From a virus: a stretch of 55,311 bases of DNA. A program made the translations under genes and the position numbers. This document shows positions 10,003 to 20,000 of this stretch, one piece after another. How positions within the stretch are numbered: position 1 is the stretch's first letter; each line of letters begins with the position of its first letter. The stretch spans positions 1-55,311 of the IMG/VR virus record IMGVR_UViG_3300044846_001238; one strand, given 5' to 3'. The notes beneath the pieces were generated by a model. That model saw only the letters and a list, made by a program, of their open reading frames with translations, searched no databases and was not told where the DNA came from.

Positions 10003-10428
10003 TTACTTAGACATATACATAAATTTTACATTATCTTTCAAAAACCTATTTGGCTTAGTTCCCCTGTGATGGACCTGTCTAGTGTAAATATACCCACCAG
10101 ACGCACCGATTACATTGCCGCTTTTGAACTTTAAAACTTGCTTACGTCTTGGGTAAATCATGTGAGGTTTTGTTCCGTCGTGGACGTATTTTGCATACGG
10201 AACAGACGTCCCTATTCTTAAAGTTTGACCCATGGCATTTCTGCTGTGGCCGTAGACCCTAATAGATCTTTTAAGTCTGCCAGTCTTTACCGGTACCTGA
10301 CGCTTAGCCGCGTCTCTAACTCGGTTAGCTCTTCTTTTAAGTTCTAAACCGATTTCTTTGTTTGGGCTATATAAAAATGCATCTAGTTTATTGCTATTTT
10401 TAGACCCCATCATGCCTATAGTTGGCAT
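10003..10428 (-). CDS. HK97 gp10-like head-tail connector
   Basis: This basic 141-residue protein contains 'LKRRANRVRDAAKRQVPVKTGRLKRSI' followed by 'GTSVPYAKYVHDGTKPHMI', the hallmark of HK97 gp10-family proteins. Those sit at the head-tail joining region or in tail completion. Its ATG overlaps the previous gene's stop by one base (TAATG), implying coupled translation. The next gene is the tail chaperone, which fits a neck protein made just before tail genes. Confidence 0.85.
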   Translation of the reverse strand: MPTIGMMGSKNSNKLDAFLYSPNKEIGLELKRRANRVRDAAKRQVPVKTGRLKRSIRVYGHSRNAMGQTLRIGTSVPYAKYVHDGTKPHMIYPRRKQVLKFKSGNVIGASGGYIYTRQVHHRGTKPNRFLKDNVKFMYMSK

Positions 10429-10934
10429 TATGGCACCGCTAGAGTTAGGTCCATATTTACGATTTGAAATCCGCCCTCAGGCTCAGAAACATCAACTGTA
10501 GCAATGACGCCAAGACCATAGCTGCCATCGTCCCATTGATCAAATAGGTTTAGGGATTCCATAAGAACCCAAGCATCAATAGCAGATACCGAGGAAGCTA
10601 GTTCGATTTTTTCTGCAGATGGAGGTCTACCGTTTTGCCCTACAACAGGAACTGCACGAGCAATAGTGATAGTTACGGTGGCGGTTCTTGGCATGTTACA
10701 TCTTTGAGGGTCACCCACCTGTGAGCCTGGAGCACCTAGATACATGCTGTTGAATGAGACCACAACTTGGTCGCAGTCAATAGCTGGGGTACCTAGGGTC
10801 CAATAGCGTCTTGCTGGTAGCTGGACATTGTATGACTGAAAGACGGTACATACCTTTTCAAGTATGCCGTCCATCATATACTTTAGATTTAATGCATCCT
10901 CGGATACATCACTAATGTCCGTTGCTATACCCAC
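10428..10934 (-). CDS. Tail completion / tail terminator-like protein
   Basis: This 168-residue protein starts at a GTG (10932-10934) with GAGGAG upstream. Its text 'CDQVVVSFNSMYLGAPG...RCNMPRTATVTITIARAVPVV' resembles a neck protein commonly found between the head-tail adaptor and gp10-like genes of actinophages. It is most likely a tail terminator or stopper at the head-tail joint. The exact neck role (stopper or terminator) cannot be settled by eye. The gene is flanked by a small Val/Pro/Glu-rich gene and the gp10-like gene. Confidence 0.6.
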   Translation of the reverse strand: MGIATDISDVSEDALNLKYMMDGILEKVCTVFQSYNVQLPARRYWTLGTPAIDCDQVVVSFNSMYLGAPGSQVGDPQRCNMPRTATVTITIARAVPVVGQNGRPPSAEKIELASSVSAIDAWVLMESLNLFDQWDDGSYGLGVIATVDVSEPEGGFQIVNMDLTLAVP

Positions 10935-10937
10935 AGA

Positions 10938-11141
10938 TTACTCCTCGGTTGACTCTGGAGCGTCTTCTACAACAACCTCAGGCTCAACTACTGGCTCTTC
11001 AACCACTACTGGCTCTTCGACAACAGCCTCAACCTTTGGTGTAACTTTTTTAGCAGCAGGCTTAACAACCTCAACTACGGCTTCCACCTTAGCTGGGCCA
11101 CCTAGCATGTCTACTGCTCGGAAGTTTGTTTGAACTGACAT
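10938..11141 (-). CDS. Small Val/Pro/Glu-rich protein
   Basis: This is a 67-residue ORF with ATG at 11139-11141 and a purine-rich ribosome site (GAAGAGAAT). After a short N-terminal part (NFRAVDMLGGPAK) it consists of alternating Val, Glu, Pro and Ala, with a Lys patch in the middle and an acidic end. No family was recognised. It sits tightly between two connector genes (12 bases after one, 3 before the next), which supports it being real. Function unknown; a disordered linker or small virion component is possible. Confidence 0.6.
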   Translation of the reverse strand: MSVQTNFRAVDMLGGPAKVEAVVEVVKPAAKKVTPKVEAVVEEPVVVEEPVVEPEVVVEDAPESTEE

Positions 11142-11153
11142 ATTCTCTTCTTT

Positions 11154-12266
11154 CTAACTATATAGCTTGATCTGGAGGTTTCCAGTTTCAAGTTCTGATA
11201 CGGTCTGAACGCCACCAATTACTTTAGTAGCATACAGAGTCCATGACCCTGGGTCATACATACCCACGGTCTTGTAGGCGTCATCATAAGAAATACTAAA
11301 AGTAACTTTCTCATTTATAACGTCTACAACAATATTACTTGAATCGATGTCAAGTGACTTGCCTCCAGAGTTGTTTCTGATGGTCAAGAGAGGAGCCCAG
11401 CCAACTTCGTCAAAGAAAATTGTTACGTCAGAGCCAGCTGCCTCAGATGAATCCCAAGTCGCAGGTGTGTTTCTGACAACACTTATGTCGAACTCAGCGT
11501 TTGCTACAATCGGAGCGTCTTTAGGGTTTGTCCTACGTGCTCTAGGAATGTCAGGAGAAAACACCCTAGACTTGGCTCTAGCTTTGTCTGGGTTTACAGT
11601 CTTTAGGAATAAGTCAACCGCGTACAGTCCAGTACGCATTTCTTCAATAAAGTCTTGGCTATCTAGCAAAGTGTAAGAAACACCTTGACGAGAGATAGAC
11701 GTTACACGCTGAGGAAGGGCGCAGTCATCGTCACCGTTCCAAAGTTTGCAGAACTCCATGGCTAGAGTACGGGCAGCCATCTTTCCTACAGCTGGGACAG
11801 GAGAGCCGTAGGTGTATGTAATCTCTGTGTTACAAGGAGTCCAAGGAACTCCAGCCGCAGCTTGGATAACTGCGTGGTCTACCAAGTAGTAACTGCTTGG
11901 GTCTAGAATACGTCCATCGCGGGTACGTACAGTGTGGATTTTAGTGATTGGACGCCCACGTAGACGGATTCTAGACTCGGGAGAGAGACCGTCCGAAACC
12001 AACTCAGCGTATTCCTGAAAGTCGGTAATCGGAATGTTGTAAACTTCACCGGCAATAAGTGTGCCGTAATAGTTCTTGGAAGATGGCCCCATGCGGTAAG
12101 CACGCTTAGCACAGACGTAACGCTCGGTTACGGTGACTTCTCCAGTGTATTTACGTCCAGACATAGCCCACATAAGGTATGACGCAGTTTCAGCCGCCTC
12201 CTGAGCAAACTCAGTGTCGGCATACGCTCCCAGCTCTGCTGGCTGGATCCATAAAGAAGTTCCCAT
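11154..12266 (-). CDS. Head-to-tail adaptor with extra C-terminal beta domain
   Basis: The first ~235 residues resemble actinophage head-tail adaptors: an early helical segment 'QEAAETASYLMWAMSGRKY', then 'VTERYVCAKRAYRM', 'RIRLRGRPITKIHTV' and 'PSSYYLVDHAVIQ', finishing in 'AARTLAMEFCKLWNGDDDC'. Residues ~250-370 ('ANAEFDISVVRNTPATW...') form a separate beta-rich stretch, possibly an Ig-like decoration. The ATG has AGGAAG upstream. Adaptors normally follow the capsid genes; here the major tail gene intervenes. The adaptor role is supported by recognisable sequence; the C-terminal addition is of unknown role. Confidence 0.7.
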   Translation of the reverse strand: MGTSLWIQPAELGAYADTEFAQEAAETASYLMWAMSGRKYTGEVTVTERYVCAKRAYRMGPSSKNYYGTLIAGEVYNIPITDFQEYAELVSDGLSPESRIRLRGRPITKIHTVRTRDGRILDPSSYYLVDHAVIQAAAGVPWTPCNTEITYTYGSPVPAVGKMAARTLAMEFCKLWNGDDDCALPQRVTSISRQGVSYTLLDSQDFIEEMRTGLYAVDLFLKTVNPDKARAKSRVFSPDIPRARRTNPKDAPIVANAEFDISVVRNTPATWDSSEAAGSDVTIFFDEVGWAPLLTIRNNSGGKSLDIDSSNIVVDVINEKVTFSISYDDAYKTVGMYDPGSWTLYATKVIGGVQTVSELETGNLQIKLYS

Positions 12267-12288
12267 AATATCTTCCTAGATATGAGTT

Positions 12289-12331
12289 AGGCGGCGTACC
12301 GGCATGACTTGCATACCAAGGCACGCCGCCT
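12289..12331 (-). terminator. Strong stem-loop after the major tail gene (possible terminator or mRNA stabiliser)
   Basis: Nine bases, AGGCGGCGT, pair perfectly with ACGCCGCCT across a 25-base loop, inside which GGTATG can pair with CATGCC. It lies between the major tail gene stop and the adaptor start. No U-run follows on the transcribed strand, so it may be a U-less terminator, a partial attenuator, or a 3' end stabiliser lowering expression of the connectors relative to the tail tube. Confidence 0.5.
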
Positions 12332-12345
12332 TCATCAATCGTTTG

Positions 12346-13668
12346 TTACGCGGTTGGGTTCTCGTTCGAGTTAATAACTCGGTCAACGCTCAAGTCTGGG
12401 TTGAAGTCCTTGTTTCCAGGGACGTTGTATCCAGTAGTTGAGCTAGTTAGAGATCCAACAGAGGCTACAGCACCGTTAGGTGATGTAATTGTTGTGATGT
12501 TTGCTCTGTTAATTGCAACTGTAGCACGGTCGTTGAATGTGAATGTGTTAGAAGTTACACTATCAATTGTGGCTGTTGTGTTGAAGAAGTTGCGAACAGC
12601 TGCACCACTAGAAGTAGCTGATGTTACGTTTGCAGCAACCTTAGCGTAAGTGAATGTCTTAGCTCCAGTATCTACACCAGTAACAGTGTAAACACCGTTG
12701 AATGTAGCATCTACACCAGTAACAGTAACTGTGTCATCAACAGCAAGCTGGTTAGCAGTTAGGGCAGATACAGTCAATGTAGCAACGTTAGATGTTAGAG
12801 CCTTGTTAGTCACAACTAGAGCAGCTTCAGCACCACTAATAGTTACTGACTGGTTCACAGCAAAGCTGTGTGCAGCTGTTGTAGTAACAGTAGCAACGTT
12901 AGAAGTCAATGCAACAGATGCAATTTCAGCACTGATACCATCTAGGTTAGTTACATCGTTGTAGGTTCTGTCCTCAGCTGAGCCTTCGCCAACGTAGTTC
13001 CATGTGTAGAAACCAGCTAGACCAACAGGTGCCCAAGTAGTACGAGCATAGCTGTAAGGACGCTCAGCAGCAACTGGGAACTCCCAGTAGCCATCAGGAC
13101 CGCTACCGAACTGAGTGTTTCCTAGGCCGTAGCCTTCGAAAGTAGTCGCAAGCATACCGTTTTCAATAACACGGTCACCTGACTGACGTAGCTTAGCGTA
13201 TGGGAATACCCAGTGGAAGTAAGGAAGAGTAGTGCTCTTCTTTCCATCCTTGATTGCGTGTGACCATACTTCGATAGAGACACCAAAGCCTGAAGGGTCG
13301 TCACCAACAGCTGGTGATGCCCAACCGACAGACTTGTTGTCTGGGCTAGCGAAGGTTCCAAGGTTCTTGCGAAGTAGCAAACCACCTGAAATCAGGTTAG
13401 AGATTTCTGGGTCTGGCTCACAAATAGCGAGTTCCATGGTGATACGCTTTAGTACGTCTGGAGACTTGTAAGTCACACAAACGATACCGTTAGCGTTCTT
13501 TTCGGTGATTTCGTCACCTTCTTCGTATTCTGGAGTGAAAGATACACGCATGAAAGCTGACGTTACGTAGCTATCACCCGGACCGTTCAATAGGTTGCCA
13601 GCTGCGTCTAGGCGGGTGACACGGATCGACACACCTTGAATGCTGGCTGCATATTCTTGAGTAGCCAT
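12346..13668 (-). CDS. Major tail tube protein with Ig/FCCH-like C-terminal repeats
   Basis: This 440-residue protein starts 'MATQEYAASIQGVSIRV', and its 'GIVCVTYKSPDVLKRITMEL' and 'PDPEISNLISGG' stretches are typical of actinophage major tail proteins. Residues ~1-240 form the tube domain. From ~245 to ~385 two repeats ('TSNVATVTTTAAHSFAV', 'TFNGVYTVTGV') match the small beta repeats of the minor tail genes and probably decorate the tail surface. The ATG has AAGGAG upstream. It lies upstream of the connector genes, not downstream as in many siphoviruses. Confidence 0.8.
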   Translation of the reverse strand: MATQEYAASIQGVSIRVTRLDAAGNLLNGPGDSYVTSAFMRVSFTPEYEEGDEITEKNANGIVCVTYKSPDVLKRITMELAICEPDPEISNLISGGLLLRKNLGTFASPDNKSVGWASPAVGDDPSGFGVSIEVWSHAIKDGKKSTTLPYFHWVFPYAKLRQSGDRVIENGMLATTFEGYGLGNTQFGSGPDGYWEFPVAAERPYSYARTTWAPVGLAGFYTWNYVGEGSAEDRTYNDVTNLDGISAEIASVALTSNVATVTTTAAHSFAVNQSVTISGAEAALVVTNKALTSNVATLTVSALTANQLAVDDTVTVTGVDATFNGVYTVTGVDTGAKTFTYAKVAANVTSATSSGAAVRNFFNTTATIDSVTSNTFTFNDRATVAINRANITTITSPNGAVASVGSLTSSTTGYNVPGNKDFNPDLSVDRVINSNENPTA

Positions 13669-13689
13669 TTAGCTATTCTCCTTATTTGT

Positions 13690-14781
13690 TTAGGCTGTTA
13701 GATCGACTCTGACAGCTAGGTGGATTGACGTATCAAAATAAACCGCCGCTGGGCGAACTGCTTTGAGACGCATGTCATTTGCGTTGCCCGACACATCGTA
13801 AGCTTGTGCCAAGTTATCATTTACTACATCGATATCGCCCACGTAAGTGCGGACAGTACCAGTTGCGTAAATCCATTTTGCAGAGTTGGTTCCCAACTGC
13901 TGAATAAAACCAGTTACCGCTTCCTGAGAACGGTTAGTGGCGCTTGCAATAGTAATTGTTACTGTGTCAGCGTCGACTTTAGTGACGACTGCTGTAGAAG
14001 TAGAGGACTGATTGATGTTTGCTCCAACAACAGAGTAGCGAACAGTGTCACCTGCAAGTAGGTAGTGGTCGCCTGCTGTGTTGATAGTTAGCGTAGTGCT
14101 ACCGCTGATAGTTGCAGTAGCAACAGAAATACGAGGGCCGTTACCAGTGTAGCCACCACCAACAACGACAGGTGTTCCACCCATAGTTTGTAGGTGGTCT
14201 TTGTCAGTCTCGTGGAAAAGCATGTTTGAGTTGCTTGAAAGAAGAGCAACTACATCGCGAGTTGCGTGGATGATTCCTTGCTCGCCAGCATCTGATGCCA
14301 GACCAATACCATTTTCTAGCACTGCCAAAGCACGCTTTGATGCAAGCCCTGAACCATCTAGTACGGTAACACCAGAAGAAACTAGAGCACGGTTAGGGTG
14401 GTTTTCGCCAATTCGGATAGCTCCGTCCCAAAGCTCCTGCTCTATGCCATTCTGAGTAACTGCTTCAAGTTGACGCTTAATGCGCTCAATACGGTCTAGT
14501 CCTAGAAATCCAAAAGTAGAGCGGTACTCTTCCGCTTCAATAAAGAAAGGGTCAATTTTAGTAAAATAATTAGGAACACCTGGAGCTACAAGTACAGAGC
14601 TAGTGGTATCAGTGTCATCCCAGTTTGTAGCTGAGTAAAGTTCAGTTTCATACTCCTGTGAAAAACCACGAATCCACATGTCTTCGTCAGCTGAATTCTC
14701 AGGCTTTACTACAGCGAGTAGGCCAAAAGCGGAGGGCACAATCTTCGGTGCCTCTACAACGCCATTCTTTGGAAAAGCCAT
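13690..14781 (-). CDS. Second capsid-like protein (possible pentamer/vertex protein)
   Basis: This 363-residue protein follows the major capsid gene. It contains 'KRQLEAVTQNGIEQELWDG', resembling the segment around the E-loop/spine helix of HK97-fold shell proteins, then 'GIGLASDAGEQGIIHATRDVV' and 'GGTPVVVGGGYTGNGP'. Some actinophages encode a separate capsid pentamer protein with similar text. One beta repeat ('LTINTAGDHYLLAGDTVRY' to 'DTVTITI') is inserted around residues 220-275, near the end. The alternative is a non-shell head protein. ATG start with AAGGA some distance upstream. Moderately confident that it is structural, less so about the vertex role. Confidence 0.55.
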   Translation of the reverse strand: MAFPKNGVVEAPKIVPSAFGLLAVVKPENSADEDMWIRGFSQEYETELYSATNWDDTDTTSSVLVAPGVPNYFTKIDPFFIEAEEYRSTFGFLGLDRIERIKRQLEAVTQNGIEQELWDGAIRIGENHPNRALVSSGVTVLDGSGLASKRALAVLENGIGLASDAGEQGIIHATRDVVALLSSNSNMLFHETDKDHLQTMGGTPVVVGGGYTGNGPRISVATATISGSTTLTINTAGDHYLLAGDTVRYSVVGANINQSSTSTAVVTKVDADTVTITIASATNRSQEAVTGFIQQLGTNSAKWIYATGTVRTYVGDIDVVNDNLAQAYDVSGNANDMRLKAVRPAAVYFDTSIHLAVRVDLTA

Positions 14782-14819
14782 CTTTCAAATCCTTAGTTTA
14801 AAGTATTAGTCCTATTGCG

Positions 14820-14845
14820 GGGGTGACCTCTGAAGAGGCCACCCC
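14820..14845 (-). terminator. Strong hairpin downstream of the major capsid gene
   Basis: GGGGTGGCCTCT and AGAGGTCACCCC pair with one G-T wobble and a very short loop. It sits between the capsid stop (14866) and the next start (14781). No U-tract follows, so readthrough is likely. It may be a leaky terminator or mRNA 3' end stabiliser that helps keep capsid expression high. Confidence 0.55.
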
Positions 14846-14865
14846 AACAACTAGGGGTTTATCGA

Positions 14866-16884
14866 TTAAAGCTCGATAGTAGCTGCGGCAGTGTTGCCAG
14901 TGGTGTCGCGCAGAGCTGCTGCAACACCGTTGATGCTGATTGTTGAAGTGATAGCGAGAGACTCGATACCAACCTTCGCAATACCTTCGAAGGTTTCAAT
15001 GAACATCTTGTAGTCGTTTGTGCCAACAAGAGTGCTGTCACGAATGATTCCAAGGTCCAAAGTTCCACCATCTAGGAATAGGAAGGTACCTTCTGCAAAC
15101 AAGAACCACTTGAAGCTGTCTGGGAACTCAAGCAACGCAGCTGCACCCTGTGATCCGAATACGGATGAAGGTGAAGTGCTGTTTGTGTTGTCTAGAACAG
15201 GAGTAAGTGATACGTTTACGTGTGATAGGTAGCCATCGATCTCAGACTTGCTAAGAGCGATAGTTCCATCTCCAGGCATTGACAGGGTCAAGTCAGCTGC
15301 CATAGCGTCGTAAACCCAGATTGGGATTACAGCCTGTAGCTGAGTGTTTGGGTCAATGCGGTGACGTGAACGGTAAGCAACAGCAGCGCGACGGATCTGA
15401 ACTAGGAAGTCACGACCAAAACCGATTAGGTTTGTGGTTGTAACAGCAGTTGAACCTGCGTTGATCTTGCTAACTAGATACTCTTCAGCTTCGCGAGCGT
15501 GCTGTACTAGAGCAAGTTCGTTGTGACGAGCAATCAACTCTGGGTAAGCACGAGTCATCAAGTTACCGAACTGTAGCTGTAGTGTTACAGCGTCAGTCTG
15601 AGCGGTCTGCTCTGCTGCTGCGGTTACAGTTAGAGAGCTCTTGGCTGCTGGGCTAGGAGTTGTTGCTGAGTCGTTAGCTGAAGTCCACACGTCGACTGCA
15701 CCGGCGTAGCTGCCGTCTGCAAAGCTAGGTGGGGTTACGTAACGGACACCACCACGGTCAGCCTGGAACTTCGGAAGTGAATCGCGAAGTGGGCGGACTG
15801 TAGTAGAACCAACACCATAGATGTCATACTTAACTTCGAACGGCGCAGCGTGTCCACCAGAAGCAACAAGTGCCTCCTGGCCTACAACAGCGTTGATCTT
15901 AGCTTGGTTTTCTTCTGGGTTAGTTGAGAGGGTTCTTTCCTCTGGGTACTGAGTGGTTAGGGAAGCAACGATGTGCTGCTCTCCGTCTCCACCGTTGACA
16001 CGACGTAGAGAATGAATTCTCTTTTCCATAGCAGATGCTACTTCGTACATGTCTCTGATTTCGGTGCCAGCTGTGTAACCTGGGATGTCAGCACCAGCGG
16101 TAATTGCTACCTTAGCTGGCTCTGAAACCTGAATTACAGGCTGACGGTCAGCTGGAGCTTGGAAGCTCTCTTCTGCTGCTGCGGTCACTGGGGCCTGCTC
16201 TTTCTGCTCTTCTGGAGCGGTTTCGGTTTCTGTTTGGATTTCTTCAGTAGCAAATTCTGCTACGTCAGGGGTGGTTTCTACAACCTCGGTATCTACCACA
16301 ACTGCGGCTTCAACTTGGACATCGGCTACAACAGCCTCTGCCACTGGTACTTCGGATACTACTTCTTCAGTAGCAACTTCGGCTGGCACTTCGACATCGT
16401 TAGATGACTCTGAACCTTCTACCGCATCAACAGACGCAACGACAGACTCGGTGGTGGAATAGGACTTCATGTCTTTCTTCTTCTTTTCCTCGTCCTCTGT
16501 AGCAGATGCTGCTTCGTCCATGTCTTCAGGCATTTCCTCTTCAGGCATGTCTTCTTCAGGCATTTCTTCAACTGGGGCGGCAGGCTCTTCAGAAACATCT
16601 TCTGAAGGCATTTCGCCATCCATCTGCTCACCCTCGCCTTTGACACGCATGGCAGCTTCAGCAGCTCTCGCAGAGAGCTCTTGGAATTCTGCCTCACGGC
16701 GCTGGACTTCAGAACGTACTGTGTCCAACATGTCAGCAAGGGATGTCATAGCGTCAACTGTTTCAGCGGTAGGGTCTTGTGTCTCATACGACTCAAATTC
16801 GCCAACAATAGCTTCCTGTAGAGCTGCGACTTGTTCGTCGTTAAGCTCGGCAAGGCTATCTACTTGCGATCTAATCTGATCCAC
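14866..16884 (-). CDS. Major capsid protein with fused N-terminal scaffold-like region
   Basis: Residues ~280-672 form the HK97-fold shell protein: 'FEVKYDIYGVGSTTVRPLRDSLPKF', 'EEYLVSKI' and 'FLFLDGGTLDLGIIRDSTL', then 'MFIETFEGIAKVGIESLAI', which resembles actinophage major capsid proteins. Residues ~1-240 are acidic, helical and Ala/Val/Glu-rich. They resemble an internal scaffold (delta domain) that is removed during maturation in HK97, but longer than HK97's ~100 residues. The start is GTG at 16882-16884 behind an excellent AAGGAGGATCA site. The protease gene lies just upstream, as expected. The cleavage point is not visible; the junction near residues 270-290 is the likely place. Confidence 0.88.
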   Translation of the reverse strand: MDQIRSQVDSLAELNDEQVAALQEAIVGEFESYETQDPTAETVDAMTSLADMLDTVRSEVQRREAEFQELSARAAEAAMRVKGEGEQMDGEMPSEDVSEEPAAPVEEMPEEDMPEEEMPEDMDEAASATEDEEKKKKDMKSYSTTESVVASVDAVEGSESSNDVEVPAEVATEEVVSEVPVAEAVVADVQVEAAVVVDTEVVETTPDVAEFATEEIQTETETAPEEQKEQAPVTAAAEESFQAPADRQPVIQVSEPAKVAITAGADIPGYTAGTEIRDMYEVASAMEKRIHSLRRVNGGDGEQHIVASLTTQYPEERTLSTNPEENQAKINAVVGQEALVASGGHAAPFEVKYDIYGVGSTTVRPLRDSLPKFQADRGGVRYVTPPSFADGSYAGAVDVWTSANDSATTPSPAAKSSLTVTAAAEQTAQTDAVTLQLQFGNLMTRAYPELIARHNELALVQHAREAEEYLVSKINAGSTAVTTTNLIGFGRDFLVQIRRAAVAYRSRHRIDPNTQLQAVIPIWVYDAMAADLTLSMPGDGTIALSKSEIDGYLSHVNVSLTPVLDNTNSTSPSSVFGSQGAAALLEFPDSFKWFLFAEGTFLFLDGGTLDLGIIRDSTLVGTNDYKMFIETFEGIAKVGIESLAITSTISINGVAAALRDTTGNTAAATIEL

Positions 16885-16906
16885 TGATCCTCCTTAAGGA
16901 CAGTTG

Positions 16907-16927
16907 AATAGGTGGATTTCACCTATT
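16907..16927 (-). promoter_or_regulatory. Hairpin in the major capsid 5' leader
   Basis: AATAGGTG and CACCTATT form a perfect 8-base-pair stem with a 5-base loop, ending 23 bases upstream of the GTG and close to its ribosome site. The surrounding 135-base gap (16885-17019) has no gene; it also holds a small TGGAGGCACTCCA inverted repeat. I see no convincing promoter. A role in mRNA stability or translation of the capsid is plausible but unproven. Confidence 0.45.
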
Positions 16928-17019
16928 GCTTTCGGTCAAGGTAAAGGGACTTCATGCATAAAAACATGGAGGCACTCCACCTAGGTACAATTTTACATTG
17001 TTTTTTGTTTTTCTATTAT

Positions 17020-20000
17020 TTAAGTTAGAAGGCGCAACATTCTTGCCATTTGAGAAGAGATGTCCGACTGACTGTATAAGTCAGATCCAGACATAAAGCC
17101 CTTTAGCTCTCTAGTGGCAATATCTGCGTCTTTTTTACCTAATTTCTTCTCAACCCGCTCAACCATAGTTTCCATGAGGTTTCGTAGGGCTGGAGGAAGA
17201 TCTGAGAACCGCACCTTTTGAGCCTGATTGGTAAAAGGCAGCGGTAAGTTGGAGATAACTTTTCCAAGTTCTGCCGCTGTTTTGCGGACATTCTCCAATG
17301 AAACATTATTTAGTGAACCCTCGTCTAGACGGTTTAGAAGGCTTAGCAGGTCTTGACCAGCTTGGGCTGCTTCTTCGTAGTTTCCAAGGCCGGTAATGTT
17401 CTCAACCTTTTTAACTTCGTCAACAACATCCTGAAGACCAGCAACCCCTAAGTCATCCTTAAGTCTGGCTAGAACCTGACGGAAACGTCCTTGAACGTCG
17501 CGTGGTTGGTTTTTGCCAGGAATAAACTTTGCTCGATCTTCAGACTCGTCTTTTGGGGTATCGAGCTCCTCGATAACAACATCTTCTACTAGATTAGGAG
17601 CTTCTTCAATAATCTCTTTTACTTCGTCTTCGACAGCAAAAGTAGCTTCTTTAATAGCCTCTAGCTTAGATCTTAGTTTCTCAGCACTTGCTGTTACTGC
17701 GTCAGAAGAAGCTGTCTTAAAGCTGTCTGGAATGAGGTGGCGGAAGTTAAGCTGGTGAGCACGCTTCATAATGTGCTTGCGTACATCTGCGCGGTCTGAC
17801 TTCTTTGAACGTCCGTAGGCTTGAATAGCATTCTTCAGGTCATCAACGTTACGAATAGGGTAAGAACCGTCTGGAAGAGCATGACCCTTCTTAGCTAGCT
17901 TTTCACGGTCATCACGGGAAATATAAGCAAACTCGGTTTTAGCCTCGTCTACCTTAGATTTAAGAGATGCTACTCTTGCCTGTAGTTCTTCTTTAGGGGT
18001 AGCAAACTTTTCAAGCTTTTCAATACGAGCAGACATTTCTGCAATTGGGTCAGCCTTCATCTTAGCTAGTGTTGCTGCTCCCGCTGCAACCAGAGCCATA
18101 ACAGCACCAGAAGCGACACGAGCACGTGCAATCGGGAAGCCAGGAACGTTGACCTGACATACAGCAACAAGCTCAAGACCACCACGGATTGGACGCCAGT
18201 CACCTGAAGGAGCAGAAGCACGAAGTGCACGAATCTGCTCAGGTGATGCTGATGGACGTAGTGCTCCAGATACCCAGATGCCGTAGGCGTCTTCGCCTGC
18301 GTGAACATCTGCAATAGCAGAGCCAGTGTCGTCGTAGTGCTTGACTGCATCCATAGCAGAGGCCTCCAGAGAAGCGTGACCACCAGCAAGAGTCAACTGA
18401 CCAACTGGAACATCGGTTCCAGCGTCAGTACGAACAACGCCAGTGTGGAAGTAAGAATAGTTGCTGCGTGAGCGTGGCGGCTTAGTGCCATAAGACATAC
18501 CGATGTGGTCGACATTCCAAGCAGCAATGTGACCGTACACTCTACCCATATCATCAACGGTAAGTGGTGTAGCCTGCTTTAGCTTAGGGTTGTTGAACCA
18601 CTCGGCTGGTGGGGTTACTGGGATTGCGCCAGCGACAATGCCGCAAGCAACTAGGGCTTGGGCGTCGGCGACGTCTGCGTCGTCGACATAGATTCCATCT
18701 GGAATCACGGTATCCTCCTTGTATGGTAGCGGATTTTCGTCAATTAGGGAGATAAAGCACTCCTGAAAAGCAGGCTTTGGTACTATTGTAGCAGCCATTA
18801 CACGGGCCTTATTTATACTAATTTTGCTCTTTGAAATTTCTTTATCTTTTTTATTGCCTTTCTTTCCAGCTTCCATATTTTCTGAATCTGAAAAGTCTTC
18901 TTGTTCTTCGGTCGCTTCAAACTGATCCATGTCAGCAGAAATACCTCTAATAAAGCCGTTTTTGATAAGCCTTTCGACTTCTTGGGCATAAGGTCCACTA
19001 TCTAGCACACCGTAGGCATTTCCCAGCCCTCTGTCGGTACGCTCTAGACGTTCGATTTTTCCAACAACAACGGAGCCGTCATGACCATTAGCGGTCTTGA
19101 TTTGCCATAGCAAAGGAAGAGGTAGGTCTCTCATTTGGATAGAGCCTTTTTTGAACTTTCTACCGTCGCCCGACTCAACGTTTTCTGGAATAAGAAGAGG
19201 GATGTAGAACTTAGCTCCCATGCCATCATTTGCAGATGCAGTCATAGAAACTCTTTGTTTGGCGTCTTCGGTTCTAGCAGTCATAGTTGCTGCAATTAGG
19301 ACCTGTGAAGTTGATGTTATATACTCGGTGCTGAACAAGCTTGGCTTACCTTTTTTACGTCCGTAGAGTTGACGGTTGCGTTTGTCACCAGTCCAAACAC
19401 CAGTCATTTCTTTGTGACGAAGGGCACAGTAGCCCTTGGATCTAGGTCCCATATATTTAGTCAACTGTCGAACACATCTAGTCCAGTCTCCACCGGTACC
19501 CCAGCGGACCTTTGCTGCACCCTTACCAACAGTCCAGTAACGACGAAGCTTTTCCGCATTGCCTCTGTTTTTGTCTAAACCGCCAGCGGCAGCCATAGCG
19601 AAAACTGCTTTGAAATTCTCGTCAAAAGTCATATTTTTGTCTAGATTTTCAATAAACTCAGGGCTGTAGGTATCAATGATTTCCTGCTTTGGCCCCCACA
19701 AAACCATAAGCAATTGGTCAGCCGAGAACACCCCTGATGCAGTGGTGGTTGACTTGTCTACTTGAAGCAATACGTCGTTCAAAATTTCAGAGGTTAGAGG
19801 TATAACTGGAGGTGGAGTTGCTGATTTAAAATCTTTAAGTATAGAGTCATCTCTTGTCCACTTATTATTTTCGCGCTTGTATGTCATCGGCTCAGTGGAA
19901 GTTGAGCTGGCAGGAACAATCGCAACCAAGTCTAAAACAGCACGAGGGTCGTCTTCAGCAACAATAGCCATATACAAAGGTTGAACGTCAGAAGTTTCTG

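Noticed and set aside
16469-16879. Plus-strand Ser-rich ORF of 136 residues
   Set aside because: Antisense to the acidic scaffold region of the capsid protein; Ser richness is the mirror of Glu/Ala codons.
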